Assembly (NCBI RefSeq): GCF_003105115.1
Contig: NZ_QETH01000029.1
Span: forward strand, 1-49,885
Direction: 5' to 3'
DNA: 49,885 bases
Origin: Flavobacterium sp. HTF
GTDB taxonomy: Bacteria > Bacteroidota > Bacteroidia > Flavobacteriales > Flavobacteriaceae
Shown here: positions 1 to 9,365 of the stretch, piece after piece
Position numbering within the stretch: position 1 is the stretch's first letter
Layout: each line of letters opens with the position of its first letter
Position numbers and translations under genes: made by a program
Notes under the pieces: model-generated
Told to the model about the DNA's origin: nothing
The model's database searches: none
The model's input: only the letters and a program-made list of their open reading frames with translations

Positions 1-659
1 ACTGATTAATATGTGTAGGAAAAAAAGATTTTAAACGGTTTATTTCTTTTATGGAATGAACAGGCTTTGCGTTATGTTTTTTATCCAGATTCGGAATTAA
101 AATTTGATTCCAAAAAAGTTCAAAATTATTTTCTTCCTTTATAATCAACTGATTTGAAACTGCTTTTTTAAAATTTCTTTTTCTAATTTTTGAAATAGCA
201 TTTTCCTGTGACAAATCAATTACGGAAAGAGAATCCCTTCGGATCAATTTTGCTTCTGCTAAAAACAAGCTATATAAAATTTCCTCTGCAGGCTTTCGGT
301 TATAAATTGACGGAAGTATTTTAATCATCAATTTCGAGATTTTATTTTCATTCAGAAAAATCAAAACTGACTGAAAAATTTCAATTACAGAACTTAATCT
401 GGTCTGGTCATTATAAACCAGACTTCCATAAGTAAGTCCCTGATGCGAATACACTGAATTTTCCAGTTTATTGGCAGGCAAAACTGCTGCTAACTTTTTA
501 TTTTCAAAAACAAGGAGAGAAAAATCATCAAAACGATCTTTGTGGTATTCCATAAAATCACGATGAAACAAAAACGTCGCATTTTTGGCCTGACCAATAA
601 AGTCGTTCCAAATTGCATAATCGTCCGGATCATATTTTTTTATGGTATATTTTGTCATA
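1..659 (-). CDS. FemAB-like GNAT acyltransferase, 3' end cut by window edge
   Basis: An open frame runs leftward from an ATG at 659 and is still open at base 1, so about 219 N-terminal residues are visible and the C-terminus is missing. The protein begins MTKYTIKKYDPDDYAIW and contains ATFLFHRDFMEYHKDRFDD, the opening typical of Bacteroidota FemAB-like (Acetyltransf_6) acyltransferases, which often sit in surface polysaccharide loci. There is no signal peptide, so a cytoplasmic location is expected. The acyl-CoA binding half lies mostly outside the window, so the substrate cannot be judged. The family call rests on the N-terminal half and on the overall pattern. Confidence 0.7.
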
Positions 660-690
660 GATTTTAATATTTTCCAGATTTCTTAAAATC

Positions 691-1293
691 TTATTTGTGA
701 TCAAATGCTTTTAAATACCATTTATATTTTACAGCCAATAATCGTATCGCAATGATAATCAAAGAAGTTACCAAATATAAAATATCATCTTCAAGATTTA
801 ATTTCCTAAGAAGGAAAAAAATGATTCCGCCAAAAATACAAATCGTTGCATAAATTTCCCTTCTGAAAATAGTTGGAATTTCTGTACACAAAATATCACG
901 AATCACACCGCCAAAACAGGCTGTCATGGTTCCCAGAGCAATACATATTACAGGATGCAATCCGATAGAAAGTCCCTTTTCAAGACCGATTAAAGTAAAA
1001 ACACCCAAGCCAATAGTATCAAATAAAAATAAGGACGTCCTTAATTTGTCAAATCTTTTACGGAATAAAATGGCCAGTACAAATCCTAAAATTATCACAT
1101 ACACGTATTGCAGATCCATCATCCATCCGACAGGCGTTCTTCCAATTAAAACATCACGGAGTGTCCCGCCGCCAACCGCAGTAACAAATGCAATAATAAA
1201 AACCCCAAACGGATCGAGTTTTTTGTGCATCGCTGTTAAAGCACCGGACATTGCAAAGGCCATCGTGCCAATTATATCTAATAAGTGAAACAT
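691..1293 (-). CDS. TRIC-type cation channel family protein (UPF0126, YicG/YadS-like)
   Basis: A 200-residue inner-membrane protein with about seven hydrophobic segments. It carries the two glycine-rich repeats of the UPF0126 family, GGGTLRD near residue 42 and GGVIRD near residue 128, which mark two homologous three-helix halves. Prokaryotic relatives of trimeric intracellular cation channels share this fold and length of about 200 residues. It lies 31 bases downstream of the acyltransferase start on the same strand, and no operon partner suggests a specific ion. The family assignment is firm; the physiological role is not known from the sequence. Confidence 0.9.
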   Translation of the reverse strand: MFHLLDIIGTMAFAMSGALTAMHKKLDPFGVFIIAFVTAVGGGTLRDVLIGRTPVGWMMDLQYVYVIILGFVLAILFRKRFDKLRTSLFLFDTIGLGVFTLIGLEKGLSIGLHPVICIALGTMTACFGGVIRDILCTEIPTIFRREIYATICIFGGIIFFLLRKLNLEDDILYLVTSLIIIAIRLLAVKYKWYLKAFDHK

Positions 1294-1337
1294 TTCTTTT
1301 TATTACGAAGTTGCGAATGCTTATAAAACATTTCGGG

Positions 1338-2081
1338 TTACATATTCTGTGTATAAAAATTGTAATCTTTTAAAATGGTGCGAAGAAAATCACGTTGGTT
1401 TCCTGATTGGTTTTTGATTCCGGTAACGCTTTCAACCTTGGCGACTAATTTTGTTATTGTTTCGTAATCATTTTTAAGTTCTGCCTTTTGAAAGGTTTCC
1501 TTAACAATACGCATATCATTATCAGACAACTTAATAACCAAAGGATATGTGGGAATATAAGCAGTTCCGATTTCCTCAAGAATCGTGTGACTTATGTTGA
1601 TTTTGTTCTTTAAAGTAATTACAGACGTACCTGCAACCATATCACCTAAACGCTGTCCTTTTTTACTTGATGCAACTGTTATTAAAGCAATTGCGCCGCT
1701 AAAAATAGAAATATCAACCAGCCTGAAAAACCAGCGCATAAGATAATCACCGAAACCTGCCTGATAGCCGTCAATTTTTACAACTTTAATTTTAACTAGT
1801 TTTTTTCCAATCGTCTGTCCTTCAAAAATGCTTTCCAGAGTGATCGAATAAATTACTACCGGTAAATAAAATAAGAAAATAATAGACATTCTCGACCAGT
1901 TGTCTAATTTATCCAGCAGCAAACCAAGCTTGAGCCAGTAAAAAAATACCATGGTAATTACTATAACATAGGCTATTTTTATAGCAAGATCTATAAAATA
2001 AGATCCTATTCGCTCGCCCGCAGAGGCAGCTATAAAATTTATTTTGACATTTTGTGTCGTATTTATTGATAATTCTGACAT
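1338..2081 (-). CDS. RDD family membrane protein
   Basis: A 247-residue protein with an RDD domain over roughly residues 15-160. It shows the Arg and Asp of the first helix (ERIGSYFIDLAIK), the conserved GQTIGKKLVKIKV loop between helices, and a third membrane segment near residue 130. A soluble tail of about 90 residues follows. RDD proteins are small membrane proteins, some linked to ion transport, with no single function. It is divergent from the SpoIIM-like gene with only 20 bases between the start codons. In Bacteroidota this pair usually belongs with the MoxR/DUF58 genes that follow here. Confidence 0.9.
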   Translation of the reverse strand: MSELSINTTQNVKINFIAASAGERIGSYFIDLAIKIAYVIVITMVFFYWLKLGLLLDKLDNWSRMSIIFLFYLPVVIYSITLESIFEGQTIGKKLVKIKVVKIDGYQAGFGDYLMRWFFRLVDISIFSGAIALITVASSKKGQRLGDMVAGTSVITLKNKINISHTILEEIGTAYIPTYPLVIKLSDNDMRIVKETFQKAELKNDYETITKLVAKVESVTGIKNQSGNQRDFLRTILKDYNFYTQNM

Positions 2082-2101
2082 ATTTTATATTTTAGCCTTC
2101 A

Positions 2102-3082
2102 ATGAGAGAGATCGCCTTCATAAAACAAAATAAAGAAAAATGGCTGGAATTTGAGCTAGCAATTTTCGGTAAAGCTAAAAAAAATCCTGATGAGTTAGCT
2201 AATTTGTACATTCAAATGATGAATGACCTGTCGTATGCCCAGACGTATTATCCAAAAAGTAAGACGGTAATTTACTTAAACCATCTGGCATCGCAGATTT
2301 ATCAGAAGATTTACAAAACCAAACGGGCTGAAAGAAACAGGTTTATGGAATTTTTTAAAACCGAAGTTCCGTTGCTGGTTTACGAATACAGACGATACTT
2401 AATGTATTCGTTTGTTCTGTTTTTTATAACCGTAGGCATTGGTGTGGTTTCTGCTATTTATGATCAGAATTTTGTCCGTTTAATTCTGGGCGATGGCTAC
2501 GTTAATATGACTTTGGACAATATTAAAAAAGGAGATCCAATGGCTGTTTACGGGACCGGAAGCAATTGGGGAAGTTTTATCGGTATTACAATGAATAACC
2601 TTTATGTAGGCGCGAGATGTTATATTTATGGCATTTTTGGCGGACTTGGAACTTTTTATATTTCGATGCAAAACTGTATTATGTTAGGCTCTTTTCAATA
2701 CTTTTTTTATGAACAGGGAGTTTTCTGGAAAAGCGTGCGCGGAATCTGGATTCATGGTTCGATGGAAATTTTTGCGATTGTAATCGAAACCGCTGCCGGA
2801 TTTATCCTGGGCGCTTCTATTCTTTTTCCTAAGACTTTTTCGAGAATAAATTCTTTTAAAATTGGTTTTAAAAACAGCTTCAAAATTTTCCTGAGCACAT
2901 TTCCATTCACGATCAGTGCCGGATTTCTTGAAGGTTTTATCACAAGATATTCGATCGATATGCCTAACTGGTTAAGCAGTTTTATTATTTTGTTTACTTT
3001 AGGTATAATTTCATTTTATTATCTGGTTTACCCTTTTATCGTTCACAAAAAAACACAACAACTATCAGCCAATTTGACTTAA
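2102..3082 (+). CDS. SpoIIM-like (stage II sporulation protein M) membrane protein
   Basis: A 326-residue integral membrane protein. It starts MREIAFIKQNKEKWLEFE, a soluble N-terminal region of about 100 residues, followed by five or so membrane helices from residue 103 with the family's glycine-rich NNLYVGARCYIYGIFGG loop and the HGSMEIFAIVIE segment. In Bacillus, SpoIIM belongs to the cell-wall hydrolase complex of sporulation. Non-sporulating Bacteroidota keep relatives next to MoxR clusters, where the role is not established. It is the first gene of the plus-strand cluster, and the next start is 13 bases after its stop. Confidence 0.88.
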   Translation: MREIAFIKQNKEKWLEFELAIFGKAKKNPDELANLYIQMMNDLSYAQTYYPKSKTVIYLNHLASQIYQKIYKTKRAERNRFMEFFKTEVPLLVYEYRRYLMYSFVLFFITVGIGVVSAIYDQNFVRLILGDGYVNMTLDNIKKGDPMAVYGTGSNWGSFIGITMNNLYVGARCYIYGIFGGLGTFYISMQNCIMLGSFQYFFYEQGVFWKSVRGIWIHGSMEIFAIVIETAAGFILGASILFPKTFSRINSFKIGFKNSFKIFLSTFPFTISAGFLEGFITRYSIDMPNWLSSFIILFTLGIISFYYLVYPFIVHKKTQQLSANLT

Positions 3083-3095
3083 CCAGAAACCAGTA

Positions 3096-3872
3096 ATGAA
3101 TAAAATTTTCTTTGTTTTATCCTTTCTTTTTTTCTTTAGCATATCAAATGCCCAGGATGATCTGGAGACCGATACAGCTTATGCAGAAACACCTTCGGTA
3201 AAATATACCGAAAAAGATATCCAAATCGATTCGGGTGCAGTTGAGGCTAAAAATTTCCCTAAAAATTTTAAGAAAAAATATACCGACAGTGATTTTGTAT
3301 ACGAATACAAAGCCCCTGAAAAAAATTGGTGGGATCATTTTAAAGAATGGCTTGCCAGCATTTTAAGAAACCTCTTTACTTTTAAAAATCCGGCTGCAGC
3401 GCTCAATGTGGTAGCTATCCTTTTAAAAGTAATAGCAGTCGTGATTATTGTTTTTGTAATTTATCTGATTGTAAAAGCGCTCATCGGAAAAGAAGGAAAA
3501 TGGATTTTTGGTAAAGATGCCAACAAAAAAACAATTCATTATTCTGAATTAGAGAAAAATATCCACCTTTTGGATTTTAAAAAATTAATTCAGGAGAGCC
3601 TCGAAAAAGGCGAAAGAAGAATTGCTATTCGTTACTACTATCTATGGCTGTTGAAAGTTATGGCGCAGAATCACTACATTGAATGGGATATCGAAAAGAC
3701 CAATTCAGATTATTTGTACGAGATTCAAAGCCCTGTTTATAAAGAAGATTTCACCTATTTGTCTTATTTATACAACTATATATGGTATGGTGAATTTGAA
3801 ATTGACGAAACTATTTTCAAAAAAGCCGAAACCCGCTTTAAAAAATCAATAAAAACCTTTGGCAATGAATAA
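3096..3872 (+). CDS. DUF4129 domain-containing protein
   Basis: A 258-residue protein with an N-terminal signal peptide ending near AQDD (residue 20), a periplasmic stretch of about 80 residues, one membrane helix near residues 105-130, and a cytoplasmic C-terminal DUF4129 domain. The domain shows the aromatic signature RYYYLWLLKVMAQ and YIWYGEFEIDE. DUF4129 proteins commonly travel with transglutaminase, DUF58 and MoxR genes. The frame overlaps the next gene by eight bases, so translation is probably coupled. The family is clear from context and C-terminal motifs; no enzymatic activity is suggested. Confidence 0.85.
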   Translation: MNKIFFVLSFLFFFSISNAQDDLETDTAYAETPSVKYTEKDIQIDSGAVEAKNFPKNFKKKYTDSDFVYEYKAPEKNWWDHFKEWLASILRNLFTFKNPAAALNVVAILLKVIAVVIIVFVIYLIVKALIGKEGKWIFGKDANKKTIHYSELEKNIHLLDFKKLIQESLEKGERRIAIRYYYLWLLKVMAQNHYIEWDIEKTNSDYLYEIQSPVYKEDFTYLSYLYNYIWYGEFEIDETIFKKAETRFKKSIKTFGNE

Positions 3873-5073
3873 ATCGATCAAAATTTACATCGCTATTCTG
3901 GTTTTTGTTTTTGCAATGATTTTAATAGCAAGCTCAGGACAGCGCAAGCCTATTGACTGGCGTCCAACCTATTCTGTTAATGATAAAATCCCGTACGGAT
4001 TATATATTTTTGATAAGGAAATCAACAACATTTTAAAAAACCAGAAAATCGAAAGGGTTTCTGCTGTAACGCCATATGAATTTTTAGATTCAAAATACGT
4101 TCCTGATACAGTTGTCGGGAAATATAAAATAAAAGGAACCTTTTTTAGCATTGCTGAAAACAACGAAATTGACGATCAGTCTATTAAAGAACTTTTCTAT
4201 TTTGTTTCTCACGGAAACAGCGTTTTTCTAAGTATGAAAAACTTTCCTCAGACTTTAATGGACAGTTTAAAAATTGAGCTAAATACCGATTTTCAGGCTG
4301 TTGAAAATTCAACTGTCTGGCTGGCAAATAAAAAATTAGACAACAAAAAATATCGTTTTAAAGATGATAGTGGTGTCGAAAATTATTTTGCAAAAATTGA
4401 TACCGCAAGCACTACCGTTCTTGGCTATCAGGGCAATGAAAAGCAGAAACACGTTAATTTTATAAAAGTTCCGTATGCAAATGGGTATTTCTATTTGCAC
4501 ATGCAGCCTGTTGCTTTTACAAATTATAATTTATTAAAAGCAGATCATTATCAATATGCCGAAAAAGTACTTTCGTATGTTCCAAAAGGAGACATCTACT
4601 GGTACACAAAAGGCCAGAACAACGAATCAATTTCTGATTCGCCTTTACGTTATATATTAAGTCAGCCTGCGCTAAAATGGGCGTGGTATTTATTTATAAT
4701 CGGAATTCTGATTTTTATTCTTTTTAATGTAAAACGAAAACAACGAATTGTTCCGATACTAAAACCACTGCCAAACCTTACCGTTGACTTTACCAAAACA
4801 ATTGGAAATTTATATTATCAGGAAGGCGATCATGGCAATATTATCGATAAAAAAATCATTTACTTTCTGGAAAGAATGCGAAATGAATATTTGCTCGACA
4901 CCACAAAACTTGACGAAGATTTTATAAAAAAACTACAGCATAAATCCGGAAAAAATGAAGATGATATCCGGGATCTTGTATTTTTGATTAACGAACACAG
5001 AAAAAGTTATCACGGAAGTCTCGAAGAAGATTTAATAAGAATCAATAATGCAATCGAGAAGGTTTTACACTAA
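3865..5073 (+). CDS. DUF4350 domain-containing protein
   Basis: A 402-residue protein. I chose the ATG at 3865, which overlaps the end of the DUF4129 gene; a TTG two codons upstream is also open. It has an N-terminal membrane anchor (residues about 5-24), an extracytoplasmic DUF4350 domain with the PYGLYIFDKEI motif and a GATase-like fold typical of the family, a second membrane helix near residue 275 (WAWYLFIIGILIFILF), and a cytoplasmic tail of about 110 residues. The family occurs almost only beside MoxR, DUF58 and DUF4129. It probably forms part of a membrane assembly served by the MoxR ATPase (inference). Confidence 0.85.
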   Translation: MNKSIKIYIAILVFVFAMILIASSGQRKPIDWRPTYSVNDKIPYGLYIFDKEINNILKNQKIERVSAVTPYEFLDSKYVPDTVVGKYKIKGTFFSIAENNEIDDQSIKELFYFVSHGNSVFLSMKNFPQTLMDSLKIELNTDFQAVENSTVWLANKKLDNKKYRFKDDSGVENYFAKIDTASTTVLGYQGNEKQKHVNFIKVPYANGYFYLHMQPVAFTNYNLLKADHYQYAEKVLSYVPKGDIYWYTKGQNNESISDSPLRYILSQPALKWAWYLFIIGILIFILFNVKRKQRIVPILKPLPNLTVDFTKTIGNLYYQEGDHGNIIDKKIIYFLERMRNEYLLDTTKLDEDFIKKLQHKSGKNEDDIRDLVFLINEHRKSYHGSLEEDLIRINNAIEKVLH

Positions 5074-5112
5074 TATTTAACAGAATTCACTCAAAAGAAA
5101 ACATACCAAAAC

Positions 5113-6126
5113 ATGGACGATTTTAATACATCAGAAGCAGAAATTACAAACGAAAATGTAAATTTTGAAACCAGATTAAATTTAGCACCTCTTTTAGAGC
5201 ATGTTAATACAATCAAGAAAGAACTTGAAACAGTAATTGTGGGTCAGCACAAAATGATTGACCAGCTTTTGGTTGCCATCCTGTCAAACGGACACGTTTT
5301 ACTGGAAGGTGTTCCCGGAGTTGCCAAAACAATTACCGCCAAATTATTATCAAAAACATTGAATATCGGTTTTAGCAGAATCCAGTTCACACCGGATTTA
5401 ATGCCTTCTGATATTTTGGGAACTTCCATTTTCAACTTAAAGAGCTCTGAGTTTGAATTTAAAAAAGGGCCTATTTTCTCTAATTTGATTTTGATTGACG
5501 AGATCAACCGTGCTCCTGCCAAAACACAGGCTGCCCTTTTTGAAGTTATGGAAGAGCGTCAGATTACAATTGACGGTTCTGCTTACCAGTTACAGACTCC
5601 CTTTTTGGTTATTGCTACACAAAATCCCGTGGAACAAGAAGGAACATACCGTTTACCGGAAGCACAATTAGACCGTTTTTTATTCAAAATTAAAATTGAT
5701 TATCCAAAATTAAACGAAGAAATTTTAATTATACAGAGAGAGCATTTATTACAGGATCATGGTAAATTAGAAGCCATAAAAACGGTACTTTCTGCCGAGG
5801 AAATCAAAGGGTACCAGGCACTTATTAAACAAATCAGGGTTGAACAAAATCTACTGGAATACATTGCCCGAATTGTAGTAAATACACGTGAAAATGCATT
5901 TTTATATTTAGGGGCTTCGCCTCGTGCATCGATCGCCATTCTTAATGCTTCAAAAGGTTTTGCTGCCATAAACGGCCGTGATTTTGTAACACCGGAAGAT
6001 ATTAAAGAAGCTGCTGTTCCTGTTTTACAACACCGTGTAATTGTTACGCCGGAACGCGAAATGGAAGGTATCACAAGTTCTGAAATCATTAAACAAATTA
6101 TAGAAACGGTAGAAATACCAAGATAA
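5113..6126 (+). CDS. MoxR family AAA+ ATPase
   Basis: A 337-residue AAA+ ATPase. Walker A is GVPGVAKT near residue 66, Walker B is LILIDEIN near residue 127, sensor 1 is IATQNPVEQEG near residue 173, and arginine and lid-domain features follow (GASPRASIAIL near residue 276). MoxR proteins are chaperone-like ATPases that act on partner proteins, often with a von Willebrand or DUF58 partner. Here the DUF58 partner lies 700 bases downstream, separated by an extra secreted gene. The length and all catalytic motifs are normal. It is cytoplasmic and is the probable motor of the surrounding membrane cluster. Confidence 0.95.
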   Translation: MDDFNTSEAEITNENVNFETRLNLAPLLEHVNTIKKELETVIVGQHKMIDQLLVAILSNGHVLLEGVPGVAKTITAKLLSKTLNIGFSRIQFTPDLMPSDILGTSIFNLKSSEFEFKKGPIFSNLILIDEINRAPAKTQAALFEVMEERQITIDGSAYQLQTPFLVIATQNPVEQEGTYRLPEAQLDRFLFKIKIDYPKLNEEILIIQREHLLQDHGKLEAIKTVLSAEEIKGYQALIKQIRVEQNLLEYIARIVVNTRENAFLYLGASPRASIAILNASKGFAAINGRDFVTPEDIKEAAVPVLQHRVIVTPEREMEGITSSEIIKQIIETVEIPR

Positions 6127-6151
6127 TTTTTAGTTGTAGTATTACTATTTA

Positions 6152-6171
6152 ATCAGTAAAAAAATACTGAT
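6152..6171 (+). other. Small hairpin between MoxR and the next gene
   Basis: A perfect 7-bp stem, ATCAGTA/TACTGAT, with an all-A loop of six bases. No U-tract follows directly, so it is a weak terminator or an RNA processing signal rather than a clear stop. It sits at the point where the cluster is interrupted by the extra secreted gene. Confidence 0.35.
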
Positions 6172-6195
6172 ATTTAAAATTCTAAACCTTTTTTA

Positions 6196-6813
6196 ATGAA
6201 ATTGTCTAAACTTTTTTTCCTGCCGTTTATCTGGGTTTTATTTCTCGGTTTTAAATCTGTATCTGTTGATTCTACAGTTACAAAAAAGTCATTTTATTTT
6301 GTGAATGACAAACAGCAGCTTGAAACCCTGCTTTTGAAAACTTATGAATGGGTTGAAACCAAAAATTCAAATAATGATTTTAATCCTGTTGCAAATAAAA
6401 AAGGCGACAAATACATTGGATTAAACTTAAAAGAGCACAATAAAAGATTAGAAGAGCTTAAAAAAACCAATTTTTTTTCGCAGCAATTTTTGGACAATTA
6501 TAATAAAATTGCCCTAAAAATTGATGCCAATCTCAAAAACAAAAAGATAGAATGGTTCGTTGGAGATTTGCCTCCGTTTGGCAATGATGCAAATGCCTGG
6601 TGTGATTGCCAGGACAATCCTGAGGAGTATTGGAAAACCTTAAAAATAAATAATCTTAAAATTGAAAATGATAAGGCTAGTTTTAGCTGGACATGGACAA
6701 AGTGGAAAGATGATTCTAAATATGCTGTGAAAGCTGTTAAAGAAAACGGAATATGGAAAATAGCTTATTTAGAAGGGTTTGATTATGAAAATCTTACTAA
6801 AATATACAATTAA
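6196..6813 (+). CDS. Secreted protein of unknown function inside the MoxR cluster
   Basis: A 205-residue protein with a signal peptide (MKLSKLFFLPFIWVLFLGF, cleavage near residue 24) and no lipobox cysteine. The mature part is lysine- and asparagine-rich, has a WCDCQDNPEEYW segment with two close cysteines, and ends with a pattern of strands (SFSWTWTKWKDDSKYAVKA, then WKIAYLEGFD) that recalls NTF2-like or DUF3828-like periplasmic domains. I do not recognise the family with certainty. It lies between the MoxR ATPase and its expected DUF58 partner, in the same direction and 18 bases from the latter, so a role in the same assembly is plausible. Confidence 0.75.
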   Translation: MKLSKLFFLPFIWVLFLGFKSVSVDSTVTKKSFYFVNDKQQLETLLLKTYEWVETKNSNNDFNPVANKKGDKYIGLNLKEHNKRLEELKKTNFFSQQFLDNYNKIALKIDANLKNKKIEWFVGDLPPFGNDANAWCDCQDNPEEYWKTLKINNLKIENDKASFSWTWTKWKDDSKYAVKAVKENGIWKIAYLEGFDYENLTKIYN

Positions 6814-6831
6814 ACTTTAAAATTTTTAAAA

Positions 6832-8160
6832 TTGAAATTCATAAAAAGCCTTTACTTAAATAACTTCTTTTTCTATGTGCTTTTGGGCATCATCGGAATG
6901 TTTGTCTGTGCTTTTATTTTTCCAACTTTATACAACGGGGTCTGGTTTATCGTTTTGGTATTAAGTACTTTTTTAGCACTTGATATTTTACTTTTATATT
7001 TAGCTAAAACAGGAATTGAGGCTAACAGGCATATGCCGGAGAAACTTTCGAACGGGGATTTAAATCCGGTAAAAATTTCCATAAAAAACCATTATAGTTT
7101 CTCTATTTTGGTTAAAGTTATCGATGAAATTCCATTTCAGTTTCAGGTACGTGATTTCAAAATATTAAAAAACATCAAAGCTTCTGCTCAGGAAGAAATG
7201 GGTTATGATTTACGCCCGACTGAGCGTGGGGAATATTATTTTGGAAATCTTAATATCTATGTTTCTTCACCTTTAAAATTAATTTCAAGAAGATTTACTT
7301 TTGATAAAGATCAGATGGTTCCTACCTATCCGTCGTTTATACAATTAAAAAAATATGATCTTTTTGCGTTTTCTAATAACCAGCAATACGGAATAAAAAA
7401 AATTCGCCGCATTGGTCACACCATGGAGTTTGAACAAATTAAAGAATATGTTCAGGGCGATGATCTGAGAACTTTGAACTGGAAGGCAACAGCAAAGAAA
7501 AATGCCTTAATGGTCAACCAGTTTCAGGACGAGAAATCACAATCTGTTTACCTGGCGATTGATAAGGGGCGTGTTATGCAAATGCCTTTTAACGGATTAA
7601 GTTTATTAGACTATGCTATAAATTCTACTTTGGTTTTGTCAAATGTCATTCTGAAAAAGCAAGACAAAGCAGGAATATTTTCATTCTCTAAAAAAGTAGA
7701 AAACAGGGTTTTTGCCGAAAAGAGAGGCTCTCAGATGCAGAAAATACTGGAAACTTTATACAATGTCAAAACTGATTTTTTTGAGAGTGATTACAGCCGC
7801 TTGTATGTTGATATAAAGAAAAACATCAATCAGAGAAGTTTAATTATTCTGTACACGAATTTTGAAACGATGGACGGTTTAAATCGTCAGCTGCCTTATT
7901 TAAAAGGAATTGCAAAAAGCCATTTATTGGTCGTGATTTTCTTCAGCAATACAGAATTAAACGAAATTATCAATAAAAAAACAGATACGATTCAGGAAGT
8001 TTACGACAAAGTAATTGCAGAAAAATTCATGTTCGAGAAACGCCTTATTGCCAACGAGTTAAAGAAATATGGGATTCATTCGATATTAACGCAGCCCAAA
8101 AACCTGACGTTGGATGCTATTAACAAATACCTGGAAATAAAGTCCAGAGGGATTTTGTAA
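6832..8160 (+). CDS. DUF58 domain-containing protein
   Basis: A 442-residue protein with two N-terminal membrane helices (residues about 12-55) and a DUF58 domain marked by REYVQGDDLRTLNWKATAK-type sequence (here KEYVQGDDLR then TLNWKATAKKNALMV, residues about 205-230). A von Willebrand-like region with LAIDKGRVM follows. DUF58 proteins are the usual partners of MoxR ATPases. The only start that covers the first helix is TTG at 6832, since an in-frame stop lies just upstream; an ATG at 6898 would remove part of the helix. The last gene of the cluster. Confidence 0.9.
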   Translation: MKFIKSLYLNNFFFYVLLGIIGMFVCAFIFPTLYNGVWFIVLVLSTFLALDILLLYLAKTGIEANRHMPEKLSNGDLNPVKISIKNHYSFSILVKVIDEIPFQFQVRDFKILKNIKASAQEEMGYDLRPTERGEYYFGNLNIYVSSPLKLISRRFTFDKDQMVPTYPSFIQLKKYDLFAFSNNQQYGIKKIRRIGHTMEFEQIKEYVQGDDLRTLNWKATAKKNALMVNQFQDEKSQSVYLAIDKGRVMQMPFNGLSLLDYAINSTLVLSNVILKKQDKAGIFSFSKKVENRVFAEKRGSQMQKILETLYNVKTDFFESDYSRLYVDIKKNINQRSLIILYTNFETMDGLNRQLPYLKGIAKSHLLVVIFFSNTELNEIINKKTDTIQEVYDKVIAEKFMFEKRLIANELKKYGIHSILTQPKNLTLDAINKYLEIKSRGIL

Positions 8161-8279
8161 TTTGCTGTTTTGTAAATTTATCGTTATTTTTAAGATATGA
8201 ATAAATTATAGCTTTATAGCTATCAGTATTATTCGCTAGTTTTAAACTATTTATAACTTCCAGTCTTAATTTAACGAAA

Positions 8280-9365
8280 ATGAAAAAAATATTTATACTC
8301 TTCTTTATATTCATAAGCTTTTTATCTACTGCACAAAAAACAGAAAACATTATTATCATCACTACAGACGGTTTTAGATGGCAGGAAGTCTTCAAGGGAT
8401 TAGATTCTAAAATTGCCGGCGATAAAAACTTCAATCAGGATGACAAATCCTATATCAATAAAAAATACAAAAGTTTTGACGATAAGGAAAGCCGTAAAAA
8501 AATAATGCCTTTTCTCTGGTCCGAAATTGCTGCAAAAGGTCAGATTTATGGCAATCGTGATCTTGGAAATAAAGTGGATGTATCAAATCCTTATTGGTTT
8601 AGTTATCCCGGATACAGCGAAATTATGACCGGAAATGTAGATAAAAGAATCGATTCAAACGGACATAAGGCCAATCCAAATGAAAATGTTTTGGAATTCC
8701 TAAATCAACAACCCGAATTAAAAGGAAAAACCATTGCTTTTGGAGCCTGGGATGCTTTTGACCGGATTCTGAATGAAAAAAGAAGCAACTTCCCAGTTAT
8801 TTCTGCCTTCGATAATGTTGGAGGAGATAAACCAACAGAAATTGAAAAGTTATTAAATGAAATGAGAAATAACTCGTTTAAGCCATTTCATGAAGATGAA
8901 TGCCTGGATGTTTTTACACATTATCAAGCGGTAAACGAACTTAAAACAAATAAGCCAAAAGTACTTTATATTGCCTACGGCGAAACGGATGAATGGGCAC
9001 ACTCTGGACATTACAGATCGTATCTTGATGCTGCAAATCAAGTGGATAACTACATTAAAGAAATTTGGGATTTTGTACAAAATGACCCACAGTACAAAAA
9101 CAAAACTACTTTATTTATTACCGTAGATCACGGACGTGGTGATAAGAAAAAAGAACAATGGAAGGATCATGGTGAGAAAATTGAAGGTGCATCAGAGATT
9201 TGGTTTGCTGCCATGGGACCCGAAATTGCTCCAAAAGGCGAAATCAAAACAGAATCGCAATTATATCAAAAACAATTTGCCCAGACTATTGCCAAACTTA
9301 TGGGTTATACTTTTACAGCCGATCATCCTGTAGAAAAAGAAGTTACAGAATTGTTTGAAAAATAA
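8280..9365 (+). CDS. Secreted alkaline phosphatase superfamily protein (annotated in relatives as phosphoglyceromutase)
   Basis: A 361-residue protein with a signal peptide ending at TAQ (residue 19). Metal-binding and catalytic motifs of the alkaline phosphatase/nucleotide pyrophosphatase fold are visible: TTDGFRW with Asp30, WFSYPGYSEIMTG (residues 106-118) in the place of the family's nucleophile loop, DEWAHSGHY with Asp and His ligands, and VDHGRGD with another Asp-His pair. The nucleophile is probably a serine in the YPGYSEIMTG loop rather than the threonine of typical NPP enzymes (inference). It is probably periplasmic. The true substrate is unknown, and the phosphoglyceromutase name is unlikely given the secretion signal. 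Confidence 0.85.
   Translation: MKKIFILFFIFISFLSTAQKTENIIIITTDGFRWQEVFKGLDSKIAGDKNFNQDDKSYINKKYKSFDDKESRKKIMPFLWSEIAAKGQIYGNRDLGNKVDVSNPYWFSYPGYSEIMTGNVDKRIDSNGHKANPNENVLEFLNQQPELKGKTIAFGAWDAFDRILNEKRSNFPVISAFDNVGGDKPTEIEKLLNEMRNNSFKPFHEDECLDVFTHYQAVNELKTNKPKVLYIAYGETDEWAHSGHYRSYLDAANQVDNYIKEIWDFVQNDPQYKNKTTLFITVDHGRGDKKKEQWKDHGEKIEGASEIWFAAMGPEIAPKGEIKTESQLYQKQFAQTIAKLMGYTFTADHPVEKEVTELFEK

Noticed and set aside
8280..9365. Cytoplasmic phosphoglyceromutase
   Set aside because: A signal peptide is present and the metal-site motifs are those of secreted phosphatase/NPP-type proteins, so the name transferred in databases is doubtful.
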